A DNA stretch of 64,000 bases from Chlorops oryzae (taxonomy: Eukaryota > Arthropoda > Insecta > Diptera > Chloropidae), in the NCBI GenBank assembly GCA_020466095.1, contig CM035807.1, positions 48,287,004-48,351,003 on the forward strand, given 5' to 3'. A program made the translations under genes and the position numbers. The notes beneath the pieces are model-generated. The model was not told the DNA's origin. It saw only the letters and a list, made by a program, of their open reading frames with translations, and ran no database searches. This document shows, piece after piece, positions 22,039 through 33,706 of the stretch (the first letter of the stretch is position 1; every line of letters begins with the position of its first letter).

Positions 22039-22412
22039 GGGTCAGGCCACGAGAAACGTGACATAGTGTATCCGGGATTTCAGTCATTGGACCTCATATC
22101 GAAAGCTGATGGCCATTCATAACTCCCGATAAAATATACGAGAGACCCTCTCTCAGTTGTTGTTGTTATTGTAATTTGAAAATCGAAAAATTTAGATTTT
22201 TTCAATATTTCCCTTTTGATTATAATTTTATATCTCAAAAACGACTTGCGATAATTGGAAAGTTTTTCTTTGGTTCGTTTGAGAATAAATAAAAGAAAAC
22301 ACAAAAATCGGAAAATAGGATACACTCAGAAAAAAAGTTCGGCAGTTCGGATTTAAAATAAGTAAATGCGATTTGTATATAGAGCCGGATCTAGAGAAAT
22401 AACCAACTATAC
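22039..22412. repeat. Dispersed repeat, copy A (starts GGGTCAGGCCACGAG)
   Basis: About 370 bp from GGGTCAGGCCACGAG to GAAATAACCAAC recurs at 28634-29007 (through the block duplication) and, clearly diverged, at 47999-48337. The shared boundaries of the diverged copy define a repeat family. No TIRs or coding frame were seen. A short CACGagaaaCGTG palindrome lies at the left end. Confidence 0.8.
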
Positions 22413-24540
22413 AAAAAAAGTTTAATATTTCTGCACCATCTTTCTCTTTATTTCTCAAGCCTTCGACAAGATAATGCATTCTTATTAAATGTTTAAACTG
22501 ACCACAAAAATTGCTTCCTTACAACGCATTACAAATGCTTTTATGGTATCCATCTCTGGCGAAAGTGAGTAACTCTCACTGAACGTTTTGCAACGCGCAC
22601 AGACCAAAACCGATTGGACTATAACTGTTGATGTTTGGTTCAAAAAATAACACATAATTAAATATCTTTGTATCCGGATGGTGAAAAACGAGCTTTTTTC
22701 ATTAACCCGAATGTATTGCGCTTAGTTGTTTCACCATTCGATTCATAAGCCATATATATTTTACTAACAGAAAGCTTTCTGACCTGCGCCCACTATTTGG
22801 TCTTCTTCCACAAGAAGTTGTGCATATTACACGTACACAAAATGTTGGCACCGCCCGAAATTCATTTTTGCCTTCATCCGTTTCTTAGCCTTCGTGAGTG
22901 AGGCTACTGCAGTGTGCTGTTGGTATCTTTTTTGGGTGGATTTCCCTAAGAAATTCGGTTTTTTTCTACCATTCTGAAAAAAACAAAAAATTCCTACAAA
23001 AATTCCCACTTCTTGAACAGGAAGAATTTAAAATATTTGCAAATGTTGAGGTATTTTCTTTATGCATTCCCAATTGAAAACACCGTTTACTATTTTAATG
23101 TGAACAAATAAAAAGGACACAAAAGAAATGCTTTTAATATTTTATTTGGTTCAATTAAATAAAATTGATCTATTGAGAAATTTATGTTTTTATTAAAACT
23201 CCTAGCAAACATTTAAACAACATTCCCTAGATTCTTATAACACTTAGATTCACTCTGAAATCGTCGCTACCACTGGTTAGTACGTGCGTTAGATTTGCGA
23301 GCTCGAGAACTGTTCATCACAAAAGCGACTTCTAATTCTCGATTTTCGGTCTTAATTGGATAAAAGTGTCGATGCCGCATTATCAATTTACCTATCGATG
23401 CTTGTCAATTTTGCAGAGTTTAAGGTCGAAACTTCTAGAAATCTCGCATAAGTTCGACGTTGAATACTGCTACTGATGTTGCTGTGAAGTGCGGTAACAC
23501 TGGTTGTTGGCAATTGAGGCTGTTGCTCTCCTGATGTTAGTTGTTTGTTCAACTGTTATATCTAAACTCTACTTCAAAAGTTATTTTAATCAATCAAAAA
23601 TTTTTTGTTTTACAAATAGTTACTTTTAAAATCTTATTTTAAAAATTATTATTTTTTTTCATTTTTCTCTTCTCTCAATTCGTAAAGTTTGCAAATCGAA
23701 AGGCTGTTTGTAGATAATTAATATTTATAAATTTTTTTTCAGTTTTAATTTATTTAAGTTTTTCTTTACCTTTTGTTGTTTTAATCGAGCCCTTCCTCTT
23801 TTTGAGGAAGGTTGAAATACGATATAAATTTAAAAAAAATACATTGATTTTATATAAATTCTTTTTTGGTATGGTTTTTGTTTTAATTTTTATCGTGTTA
23901 TGGCATGAACTTTTTTCTTAATAGTTGGAAATTGATTGAGTGCATTATTAAATTTTTTTTTATCTTTTAAGTGGCTTTATTTTATTTTTAATTTAGCCTG
24001 CCTTTATTACTACCCTTCATCATTATTTAATTTAAAATTTAAGTTTTGGAAACTTTTCATCACATTTCTTTTATTTTATTTTATTACCTTCCTCTATTCA
24101 GCGATGCCTAGCTTGAGGTATCCTAAACACTGTCAATATTTATACGTAGCAGTTCTGAAAGAAAAAGATAAGATGGCTTATCCGCACAATAAATAAAGAA
24201 TGCATTTCAGATTTTGGCCCTAAGGCATAAAAATTGCATTTTTTTTACTTTTCATTATATACAATAAATTTTTGCTTCATTTACAAGTGAAACTTATGCA
24301 CTAATTAAAAACGAAGTAGTGCATCCTATCGTCACACAAATCACACCTACAATGCGTACCACACACGTACAAAAACATGCACACCTTGGATACGCAAATA
24401 ACATATTTTTTTTTTTTAAGTTTACTTACAGAGAACACGCAATGGAACAGTCCAGAGAACAGCGCTTGAGGCTGCTAAACGAATAGATAAGAGAGGGAGT
24501 GGCTCTTGTGGAAGCCCTCCACCCGCTCGCAATAATGTTG

Positions 24541-24924
24541 ACAGAACACTCGTAAATCTTGCCAAATTGGGCTTTGTAACAAAAATAAATCAAGTAATAT
24601 CTGTGTTAAATGTGGAAAGTATGTTTGTGGTAAATGTACACTCAAAACTACATGTATATGTAAAAAATGTATAGAATAATATTTGAAAAATGTATTCAGA
24701 AAATTATATGAATGAAAAAAACCTGAATTTAAAATTTCCGATATTTTCAAAATAATTAAAAATGATTAAATTTAGTTATCTTTTGTCTCAAAATTATTAA
24801 TTCTAGCAAGAAATTCACACTTTTTGACAAAAAAAAGGCAAAAAAACACATTTTAAGATACCCGTCAATTTGACGGGTTTCAGTAAAAAAAGGTAATACA
24901 TTTTTTCCGTAAATCTAGTGTTAA
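24541..24924 (+). mobile_element. piggyBac-like element, 3' end with transposase C-terminus
   Basis: The frame starting near 24542 reads RKSCQIGLCNK, then CVKCGKYVCGKC and CICKKCIE before a stop near 24679. This is the Cys-rich domain that ends piggyBac-family transposases. About 240 bp downstream the terminus TTTACGGAAAAA..CACTAGA (as complement) meets TTAA at 24921-24924, the piggyBac target. A subterminal perfect palindrome ACCCGTCAATTTGACGGGT lies at about 24870. The catalytic part is missing: the fragment starts exactly at the right edge of duplication copy 1. Confidence 0.75.
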
Positions 24925-25744
24925 GCCATAAATAATAATGGTTTCAATTTCACTCATTTCAAGATGTTGAAATTTCAGTTGACTCAAATCCGATTACGTC
25001 AGGGCTTTTGATTCTAGCACATGCCTGAATGAATGATGAATGACATAAATAATGAACTTTTTAAGTTGAACTTTAAATAAAAAACTATGAAGTCAATCGG
25101 CCTTTTTCTTGAAACCGATTTCGACCCAATTCAATATTAAACGAAAACGATCTGAAAATCGATTCTGGATAACTTTTATTCAGATGAAAATGACTACGGA
25201 ATGTTTGTTCGACCTCTTAGTGGGAAGATTTACAAAGCCTTTAAAAATTTTTCTAATTTCTATCGAAATAGGCTCCTGAAACATGCCCGAATATCTTTCA
25301 GTCCGTTCAAAATCCTGTAGCTCTTCAATAAACATTAATATGTTAAATTTTAAATCGGACACACAAACCCAATATGAGTTTTTGTATACAAGTTTCTAAT
25401 AATTCAAATCTTCCAAAAAGTTATTGACATGTTTAGCCCACATTTATATTCTAACTGAAAACCATAAGGGGGCATTTCTGGTTATTACTTTTCAGGCACA
25501 ATAGTTTCCTCGACTTCCTGAATCTAAAATTTTAGACCCATGGCTTGTTGTAATAAAATTAAAACCACACTGACAACTAGTCACATGAGTTGCTTGATTG
25601 GAACCGCCCTAGAAATGCTGTATTCTTAACTCTAAACACAGCGTGATGCTCTAAAATAAAATTCTATTAAGAGAGCGGAGTGAAGAAAATGTCAAGAATT
25701 ACTCTTGCAAAGAATATTCTTCCAAAAGTGATTGGAACAGTTGT
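24925..25744. other. Unique spacer between the duplicated blocks
   Basis: AT-rich sequence without a supported gene or repeat. It is present once, so it is not part of either duplicated block. Confidence 0.5.
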
Positions 25745-26801
25745 TTTGTAGTGCCAGTTTTGAATTCGAAAGTCACAGTTCTGAATAAGATAGAAGAAAA
25801 CTGAGAAAAGGCAAAAAATCATGTATCTCGTGGGATGGGAAAACTAGAAGTGAAAAATTTTTCGTTTAAAGCAACGTTAGAAAGGCTGTTGGACAAACTC
25901 AATTGCAAGTGTGAGATTAAGCTATGTAAATATAAACATGAAAATCGCATCTCCTTCTCTTACCCTAACAATATTAAAATTCTTGTCAGAGGTCTAGCTT
26001 AAATTAATAGTCAAAGAGATAAGGTTGGCTCTGTTGGGCAGCATCAATTTGGATAACAAGACCAACCTAAGCACAGAAGACAAATTAGTAAGCAAAAGAT
26101 GTCGTTACTTGAACTTTCCGCAACGAAAAAAGCTGGATCATTGTCTCTTACAATGGCTGCCACACAGGCAGTTTAAACATTCATTTTGCTCTGACAGGCA
26201 CAGAGATGACGTTGGTCGACCGTCATATCCAAAAACGTGCAGATATGTCGTAGTATATTGGAAGTAAACAGACCACAGATGGTTTAAGCCTGATCATCCG
26301 CGAGAAAAACTTTCGTGGGCGGAGAAGGAACTTTGACACTGGGGCATGGTAATGCATACTGGGCGTTGAATCTAGTGAGGTTGAATATAAATTCAGTTGA
26401 TCACCATAATGGGCTTTGGCTTGGTAATAAAAGTCAATCCATTTCGAAGGTTCTGGGCACGAGACAGCTTCATATAAGCACAAACGAAAATTGGAAATCA
26501 TCAGCCATTCAGAAACTTTTGATCATTAAGTATTTAAGGGTCAGAATTGGCTAAAAACGCCGGAAGTGTGTCGGTTTCAATATAAGCTAGTGACTTGGTT
26601 AGTTAAGTGAACTTGTTATGGATTAACAGACTAGTTTACCATCTGGTTGGACACTCATAACTATACAACAAAATTTTCTTAACAGCCCTTAAAATTCCTA
26701 TATAAAAGTATTTTTAGGATACCAGAGAGCACCTTTAGCTCTGTGATTTTGCATTCAACTGATTATCATAACGATTGGACTGTTGTAAAGAGATAACTTA
26801 C

Positions 26802-26985
26802 TCGTGCAGTGGATCTATAGAAATCCTTATTTGCCATTCCTTCACCGTTCGATGCAAACCAAAAAGCTCCGCCAAGGGACTCATCCAGAACTGTGTTGAG
26901 TGGGTGTATTAAATGTTTGATCGTATTCGCCATTTCAAGTTGGTATGTGGTGCGAGTAACGTTAATTTCGACATAATTCCATTTC
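26802..26985 (-). CDS. ASNSD1: ASNSD1 internal exon, copy 2
   Basis: This appears identical to the exon at 20207-20390, including both splice sites. Because the exon carries 184 nt, a transcript that included both copies would shift frame and meet a stop seven codons into the second copy. Only one copy can be used in a functional mRNA. Which copy is ancestral cannot be told from sequence. Confidence 0.85.
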
Positions 26986-28633
26986 CTGAAAATTAAATGA
27001 TATCTTGTGAATTTTCACAGAGCAAAAGATTTTATTGTGAAAATTGTGGGCTGCGGGGCTCAGTTTTCTCACAGCTCTTAACCTATTTTGGTCGAATTTT
27101 ACGATTTTTTCAACAACAACAATGTATATTTATGGTTAAATGTTCAAAGTGGGTACAGTGGACTTTAAGGTTTATTTACAAGAAAGGTAAAAATTTTTAG
27201 AAAAAAGCTTAAACTCGGAAAATTGCGACTTTAATGCCGTAAAAGAACTAAACAATATGATCATATTTTCCCCAGGAAGATGCCTTCAAAGGCAATAGTA
27301 GCAAAGTACAACTAAGCCCAAGAAATTAAGATCTTGAGGGAAGCACTCGATAATCATCTGAAAACCAATTAAGGAAACTTTCTACAACAATTTCGTATAA
27401 CTAGTCTAAGCTACTGCTCTCATTGAAACCAAAAAATTAACGCACCTAAGAGAAAATTAAAGTCTCTGCGCACTTTTTCTTGACGTTGGGCAAAACATAA
27501 AGAAAGTCATGTCTTAACTTAATATCATGAAAATGTTTTCAAACCCTGTCGATGTACTAATTTTCTCTGATTGTCTTAAATTAACCCACGTTCAAATGAA
27601 TATAAAAACGTGCCGCCCAGCTAAGTAAAATTAAGGCAATAGCAGTTGATTTTATCACTTTACAGATAATACAAAAATTCCGTGCTATAAATTGTATCCT
27701 TTTCATGGTAAACACCTATAATAGATGCTCGAAAATTCCGAACATCGTCATGATCTCTAAACCAGGAAAACTCCTTATTCCGTGCTTAAATTAACCAATT
27801 GACATGCAGCCTATTGCTTTTGAGAAACGTCTCTCCGCTAATATTTTACCACCCTTGGAAAGCTCCTTGTACCAGTTTGGCCATAGTAAAAGCCATAGCA
27901 CCATTAAACAGGTAAAGAGAGTCAAGTTGGCGCGTCAATTGCGGAACGCTTAACGCTGCGGAAGTATTTCCAATCGGTGCAAGGTGTCGCGCGATAGGCC
28001 AGAAATGGTAAAAGTTCAAAGTGAACATGAATCCTTTGCAATACCACCGTGTAAAACAATCGGGAGGTTTTCCCTCCTCATGTTTTTATTTTGATTCTTC
28101 ACAAAATCCGTTGAAGTTTTTTCTTTTTTTCCGTAACAATTACGCGTGTATACCGGTTAAACCCTTGCCAATATCCGTAAATTTTTTGGTACCGTTACCC
28201 TAACTATTACCATCATTTGACTCGATTTCATTCCCTGATTTTAAACAGGAATCGATTCAGTACATAGCAAGGTTCTTTTAAATTATCATTTTTTTAAAGC
28301 TAGCTTATCGAAACTTGAACTTTATAGGATAATGACATGACAAGAATCATGTATTCACATTGTACATTGTACGTTTAAAAAGAAATATATATATTTGTGA
28401 CCATCAAGTTTATACTTTTATGAAAATTAATTCAAAAAACACCGTGTAACTATAAGACATCACAAAGCTTAAATTCTATGAAGATAACCAAAATTTTTGA
28501 AACTGCCTTTGCAATTATAATAACACTGCGCTAGTTCAAAATTATAACAAGCGGGGGACATCGTCATTAAACCTAATTTAGGTGCGGTGAGTCCGATGGT
28601 ATCATTGGTTTTGCCAAATTGGCTCTAGGTATT

Positions 28634-29007
28634 GGGTCAGGCCACGAGAAACGTGACATAGTGTATCCGGGATTTCAGTCATTGGACCTCATATCGAAAG
28701 CTGATGGCCATTCATAACTCCCGATAAAATATACGAGAGACCCTCTCTCAGTTGTTGTTGTTATTGTAATTTGAAAATCGAAAAATTTAGATTTTTTCAA
28801 TATTTCCCTTTTGATTATAATTTTATATCTCAAAAACGACTTGCGATAATTGGAAAGTTTTTCTTTGGTTCGTTTGAGAATAAATAAAAGAAAACACAAA
28901 AATCGGAAAATAGGATACACTCAGAAAAAAAGTTCGGCAGTTCGGATTTAAAATAAGTAAATGCGATTTGTATATAGAGCCGGATCTAGAGAAATAACCA
29001 ACTATAC
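28634..29007. repeat. Dispersed repeat, copy B
   Basis: Same repeat as at 22039, duplicated with the 5.4 kb block. Confidence 0.8.
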
Positions 29008-31136
29008 AAAAAAAGTTTAATATTTCTGCACCATCTTTCTCTTTATTTCTCAAGCCTTCGACAAGATAATGCATTCTTATTAAATGTTTAAACTGACCAC
29101 AAAAATTGCTTCCTTACAACGCATTACAAATGCTTTTATGGTATCCATCTCTGGCGAAAGTGAGTAACTCTCACTGAACGTTTTGCAACGCGCACAGACC
29201 AAAACCGATTGGACTATAACTGTTGATGTTTGGTTCAAAAAATAACACATAATTAAATATCTTTGTATCCGGATGGTGAAAAACGAGCTTTTTTCATTAA
29301 CCCGAATGTATTGCGCTTAGTTGTTTCACCATTCGATTCATAAGCCATATATATTTTACTAACAGAAAGCTTTCTGACCTGCGCCCACTATTTGGTCTTC
29401 TTCCACAAGAAGTTGTGCATATTACACGTACACAAAATGTTGGCACCGCCCGAAATTCATTTTTGCCTTCATCCGTTTCTTAGCCTTCGTGAGTGAGGCT
29501 ACTGCAGTGTGCTGTTGGTATCTTTTTTGGGTGGATTTCCCTAAGAAATTCGGTTTTTTTCTACCATTCTGAAAAAAACAAAAAATTCCTACAAAAATTC
29601 CCACTTCTTGAACAGGAAGAATTTAAAATATTTGCAAATGTTGAGGTATTTTCTTTATGCATTCCCAATTGAAAACACCGTTTACTATTTTAATGTGAAC
29701 AAATAAAAAGGACACAAAAGAAATGCTTTTAATATTTTATTTGGTTCAATTAAATAAAATTGATCTATTGAGAAATTTATGTTTTTATTAAAACTCCTAG
29801 CAAACATTTAAACAACATTCCCTAGATTCTTATAACACTTAGATTCACTCTGAAATCGTCGCTACCACTGGTTAGTACGTGCGTTAGATTTGCGAGCTCG
29901 AGAACTGTTCATCACAAAAGCGACTTCTAATTCTCGATTTTCGGTCTTAATTGGATAAAAGTGTCGATGCCGCATTATCAATTTACCTATCGATGCTTGT
30001 CAATTTTGCAGAGTTTAAGGTCGAAACTTCTAGAAATCTCGCATAAGTTCGACGTTGAATACTGCTACTGATGTTGCTGTGAAGTGCGGTAACACTGGTT
30101 GTTGGCAATTGAGGCTGTTGCTCTCCTGATGTTAGTTGTTTGTTCAACTGTTATATCTAAACTCTACTTCAAAAGTTATTTTAATCAATCAAAAATTTTT
30201 TGTTTTACAAATAGTTACTTTTAAAATCTTATTTTAAAAATTATTATTTTTTTTCATTTTTCTCTTCTCTCAATTCGTAAAGTTTGCAAATCGAAAGGCT
30301 GTTTGTAGATAATTAATATTTATAAATTTTTTTTCAGTTTTAATTTATTTAAGTTTTTCTTTACCTTTTGTTGTTTTAATCGAGCCCTTCCTCTTTTTGA
30401 GGAAGGTTGAAATACGATATAAATTTAAAAAAAATACATTGATTTTATATAAATTCTTTTTTGGTATGGTTTTTGTTTTAATTTTTATCGTGTTATGGCA
30501 TGAACTTTTTTCTTAATAGTTGGAAATTGATTGAGTGCATTATTAAATTTTTTTTTATCTTTTAAGTGGCTTTATTTTATTTTTAATTTAGCCTGCCTTT
30601 ATTACTACCCTTCATCATTATTTAATTTAAAATTTAAGTTTTGGAAACTTTTCATCACATTTCTTTTATTTTATTTTATTACCTTCCTCTATTCAGCGAT
30701 GCCTAGCTTGAGGTATCCTAAACACTGTCAATATTTATACGTAGCAGTTCTGAAAGAAAAAGATAAGATGGCTTATCCGCACAATAAATAAAGAATGCAT
30801 TTCAGATTTTGGCCCTAAGGCATAAAAATTGCATTTTTTTTACTTTTCATTATATACAATAAATTTTTGCTTCATTTACAAGTGAAACTTATGCACTAAT
30901 TAAAAACGAAGTAGTGCATCCTATCGTCACACAAATCACACCTACAATGCGTACCACACACGTACAAAAACATGCACACCTTGGATACGCAAATAACATA
31001 TTTTTTTTTTTTTAAGTTTACTTACAGAGAACACGCAATGGAACAGTCCAGAGAACAGCGCTTGAGGCTGCTAAACGAATAGATAAGAGAGGGAGTGGCT
31101 CTTGTGGAAGCCCTCCACCCGCTCGCAATAATGTTG

Positions 31137-32278
31137 TCGGCGGACCAGACACCGTACCACAATCAACAAACGGGTGTTGTAACCGTCCGGATGATACCTG
31201 CTCGAATATTCGGGATCGAGAGCGGATTGGTGGATACTACCGATCTGCCGAGGGCTTACATTATACACATTATAACATTATAAATATATCCATTTACATT
31301 TTTATAGATATTGAAGTGAAATTGTACTTACTGGAATTGGAATGAATGCTCGCAGTCGCAGTCAAAAATGTTCGCACATACTTATTATTTTATTTATTGT
31401 TTTTTCGTTTGGCTTTCGCGTTGGAATTCGTTTCGACTCTAACTAGAATTAAGCACAGTAAACAAAAAAAAATTTTTTTTTTTTTTGGAATTAAAGAATG
31501 AAAAGAACATAGTATTGCGTAGATTACTTAACTTGATCAGGCTGTAAAATAGTCAAATGTTCATCTTGATGATTAATCCTGGGATCATTTAGCGCTAAGC
31601 AGAGAGAAAAAAGGAAAGAAACAAAATATGGAAAGTAAGGAAGAATTTAGAAATAAACTTTAAGTTTCAGTTTATTTTATTTTTTTTTTTTTTTTTTGAA
31701 TGATGACTGGGATACGGGCCCGGGGATCCTCTGTGGTGATAACTCAAAAGGATTTAGCAAAGCTAGGAATATTAGCCTTTTAGGGTGACTTAACTGCACG
31801 GAGTAAGGAATAGCGGGAAAGCACAGGAGCACAGGAGCACAGGATGCACTAAATTCTTTAATTTTTCGATTTAACAAAAAAAAAATTTCATTTTTTTTAT
31901 CGGAAAAGTCGAAATCTTAAGCGCTCGTCCGATCGGAATTTAAAAAAAAAATTAAACAAACGAAATAAAATAAATTAAATATTTCCGTCTCCATCTCGCG
32001 GGATTCTACACGTGTCCACCGTCCCAGGGACCTGAGAATTTGCAGCCACGTTGGGTGAGACGTTATTTTTCCAAGTCGAAAGATCTTTAATCTTAGCGAC
32101 TTTCCCTAATCTCTTTTTGTTTACATTATCTATTTTCTCTTTGCACCTTATTCTTTCGCCAAAGTTGTTCTAATTAGATTTCTAGCTGGTTCACAAACCG
32201 AAATAAAAAGCTTTAAGCTTTGCCTTATCATAGGCCAGACTTAAAGCTTAGCTTATACTGAGCGTGCAAACAATACGC
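31137..32278. other. Region upstream of the Jockey LINE, including its probable 5' UTR
   Basis: There are no supported genes. Homopolymer T runs near 31475 and 31678 and an octamer repeat (ACAGGAGC, about three units at 31821-31844) are visible. A CGCAGTCGCAGTC phrase at about 31350 resembles the initiator region of some Jockey-clade LINEs and is a candidate for the element's 5' end, but I could not confirm it with a target duplication. Confidence 0.4.
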
Positions 32279-33706
32279 ATGCAACGTGATACCTTAAAAT
32301 CGCAACCTGAAAGAAGGCATTCTATTAGTGGCTCTAACGCCAGAAATGCATACTTAATAGTCAAAGCGCCAGAATTACCGCGCACGCTAAACAATATTTC
32401 TCCCTCTCAATCGCTAACATCTCAAACTGCAACAACAGAAAGTTCAACAACAGAAGTTGCGCCTTCTGCTAACAGCGGTGTAAAAGCTCCTGTTAATAGC
32501 GTACGCGATCCAGCAGTGCAGACAGGTATGGACCGCTACATTAAAATTAAAAGGAAACTTAGCCCACAAAAATCAAATGTGGCAATAGCGAAAATAAATA
32601 AAACTAAATTCGACGCTAATCCGTCAAACGTGCTATCTGGCAATAGATTTGCGGCTCTAACTACAGAGACTGCTGAGAATTCGGATTCCTCGAAGGAAGC
32701 TGGAGAAAAAACACCAAAACCGCCACCAGTTTATCTTCGAGAGCGTAGTTCCAGTAATTTGGTCACGAGTTTGACCCAGCTAATTGGAAAGGAGTCTTTC
32801 CACATCGTTCCCCTTACAAGAGGAAATCTTCATGAGACCAAAATTCAGATTTATAATGAAAATAAATACAGAACGGTCACCAAATACTTTGATGATAACA
32901 AAAAAAGCTACTATACGTATCAGCTCAAAAGTAGCAAAGGCCTTAGCGTAATTGTTAAAGGTATTGAATCTGATGTAGCTCCTTTGGAAATCAAACAAGC
33001 CTTAGAGTCGAAGGGCTTTAAAATTAGAAATGTAATGAATATTTTCAATAGGAACAAAACTCCGCAGCCGATGTTCAAAGTAGAGCTCAGTCCTGATAAC
33101 TTAAAGCTAAAAAAAAATGAGTCTCATCCAATCTACAGATTACAATATCTTCTTCACCGTAGAGTTGTAATAGAAGAACCTCATAAACGTTCAGGCCCTG
33201 TCCAATGTAATAATTGCCAAGAATATGGGCATACTAAGTCTTACTGCACCCTACGTATGGTCTGCGTTGTTTGCGGAGAATTTCATAGCTCCGCGAACTG
33301 CGACAAAAGCAAAGACCAATCCACAGTGAAAAAATGCAGCAATTGCGGTGGAAATCACACTGCAAACTATAGGGGATGTCCGGTATATAAAGAATTAAAA
33401 AATCGTATGTTAGAAAAGAAGCAAGCTAGTCGTACAATGTCAAATCAAATTGTATTTCAAACCCCTATTTTCTCGCAACCGCACAAAATTAGCGTTCCTG
33501 TGACTAATAATATGTCCTATGCAAACGTAGCTAAATCAGGCGTAAGTGTCCATTCCGTCCCCCAGCACCAGAACGCTGGTCTCGAAACCATGTTGGTCAG
33601 TCTGACGCAATGTATGACACAATTCATGTCGCAAATGCAGAACACACTCCAAGAGTTACTTAGAGCACAAAATCAGTTGCTCCAAATCTTAACCGCACAA
33701 AAATGA
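32279..33706 (+). CDS. LINE ORF1 protein (Gag-like, zinc knuckles)
   Basis: About 475 residues from ATG 32279. An upstream in-frame GTG at 32264 is not a plausible start in a fly. The N-terminal 150 residues are low-complexity S/T/N-rich. A folded region around residues 200-310 (KYFDDNKKSYYTYQLKSSKG) leads into a PRE_C2HC-type segment. Three Cys/His knuckles follow: CNNCQEYGHTKSYC near 33209, CVVCGEFHSSANC and CSNCGGNHTANYRGC. Such proteins package the LINE RNA. The C-terminus is M/Q-rich and may form a coiled coil. The stop codon shares bases with the ORF2 start (ATGA, 33703-33706), which suggests termination-reinitiation. Confidence 0.85.
   Translation: MQRDTLKSQPERRHSISGSNARNAYLIVKAPELPRTLNNISPSQSLTSQTATTESSTTEVAPSANSGVKAPVNSVRDPAVQTGMDRYIKIKRKLSPQKSNVAIAKINKTKFDANPSNVLSGNRFAALTTETAENSDSSKEAGEKTPKPPPVYLRERSSSNLVTSLTQLIGKESFHIVPLTRGNLHETKIQIYNENKYRTVTKYFDDNKKSYYTYQLKSSKGLSVIVKGIESDVAPLEIKQALESKGFKIRNVMNIFNRNKTPQPMFKVELSPDNLKLKKNESHPIYRLQYLLHRRVVIEEPHKRSGPVQCNNCQEYGHTKSYCTLRMVCVVCGEFHSSANCDKSKDQSTVKKCSNCGGNHTANYRGCPVYKELKNRMLEKKQASRTMSNQIVFQTPIFSQPHKISVPVTNNMSYANVAKSGVSVHSVPQHQNAGLETMLVSLTQCMTQFMSQMQNTLQELLRAQNQLLQILTAQK

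Larger units (their letters stand above)
19151..24540. repeat. Segmental duplication block, copy 1 (5.4 kb)
   Basis: The block is repeated at 25745-31136 in direct orientation. By eye the copies differ only by single-base length changes: a G run near 19746 (five versus four) and a T run near 24416 (12 versus 13). The left edge is at a shared TTTGTAGTGCC and the right edge at AATAATGTTG. It contains an ASNSD1 exon, a dispersed repeat and otherwise AT-rich intron-like DNA without supported genes. Confidence 0.95.
25745..31136. repeat. Segmental duplication block, copy 2 (5.4 kb)
   Basis: Direct copy of 19151-24540, offset 6595-6596 bp. To the right of 31136 the sequence differs from copy 1 (TCGGCGGACC versus ACAGAACACT), and to the left of 25745 it differs as well, so both edges are real breakpoints in this sequence. 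Confidence 0.95.
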
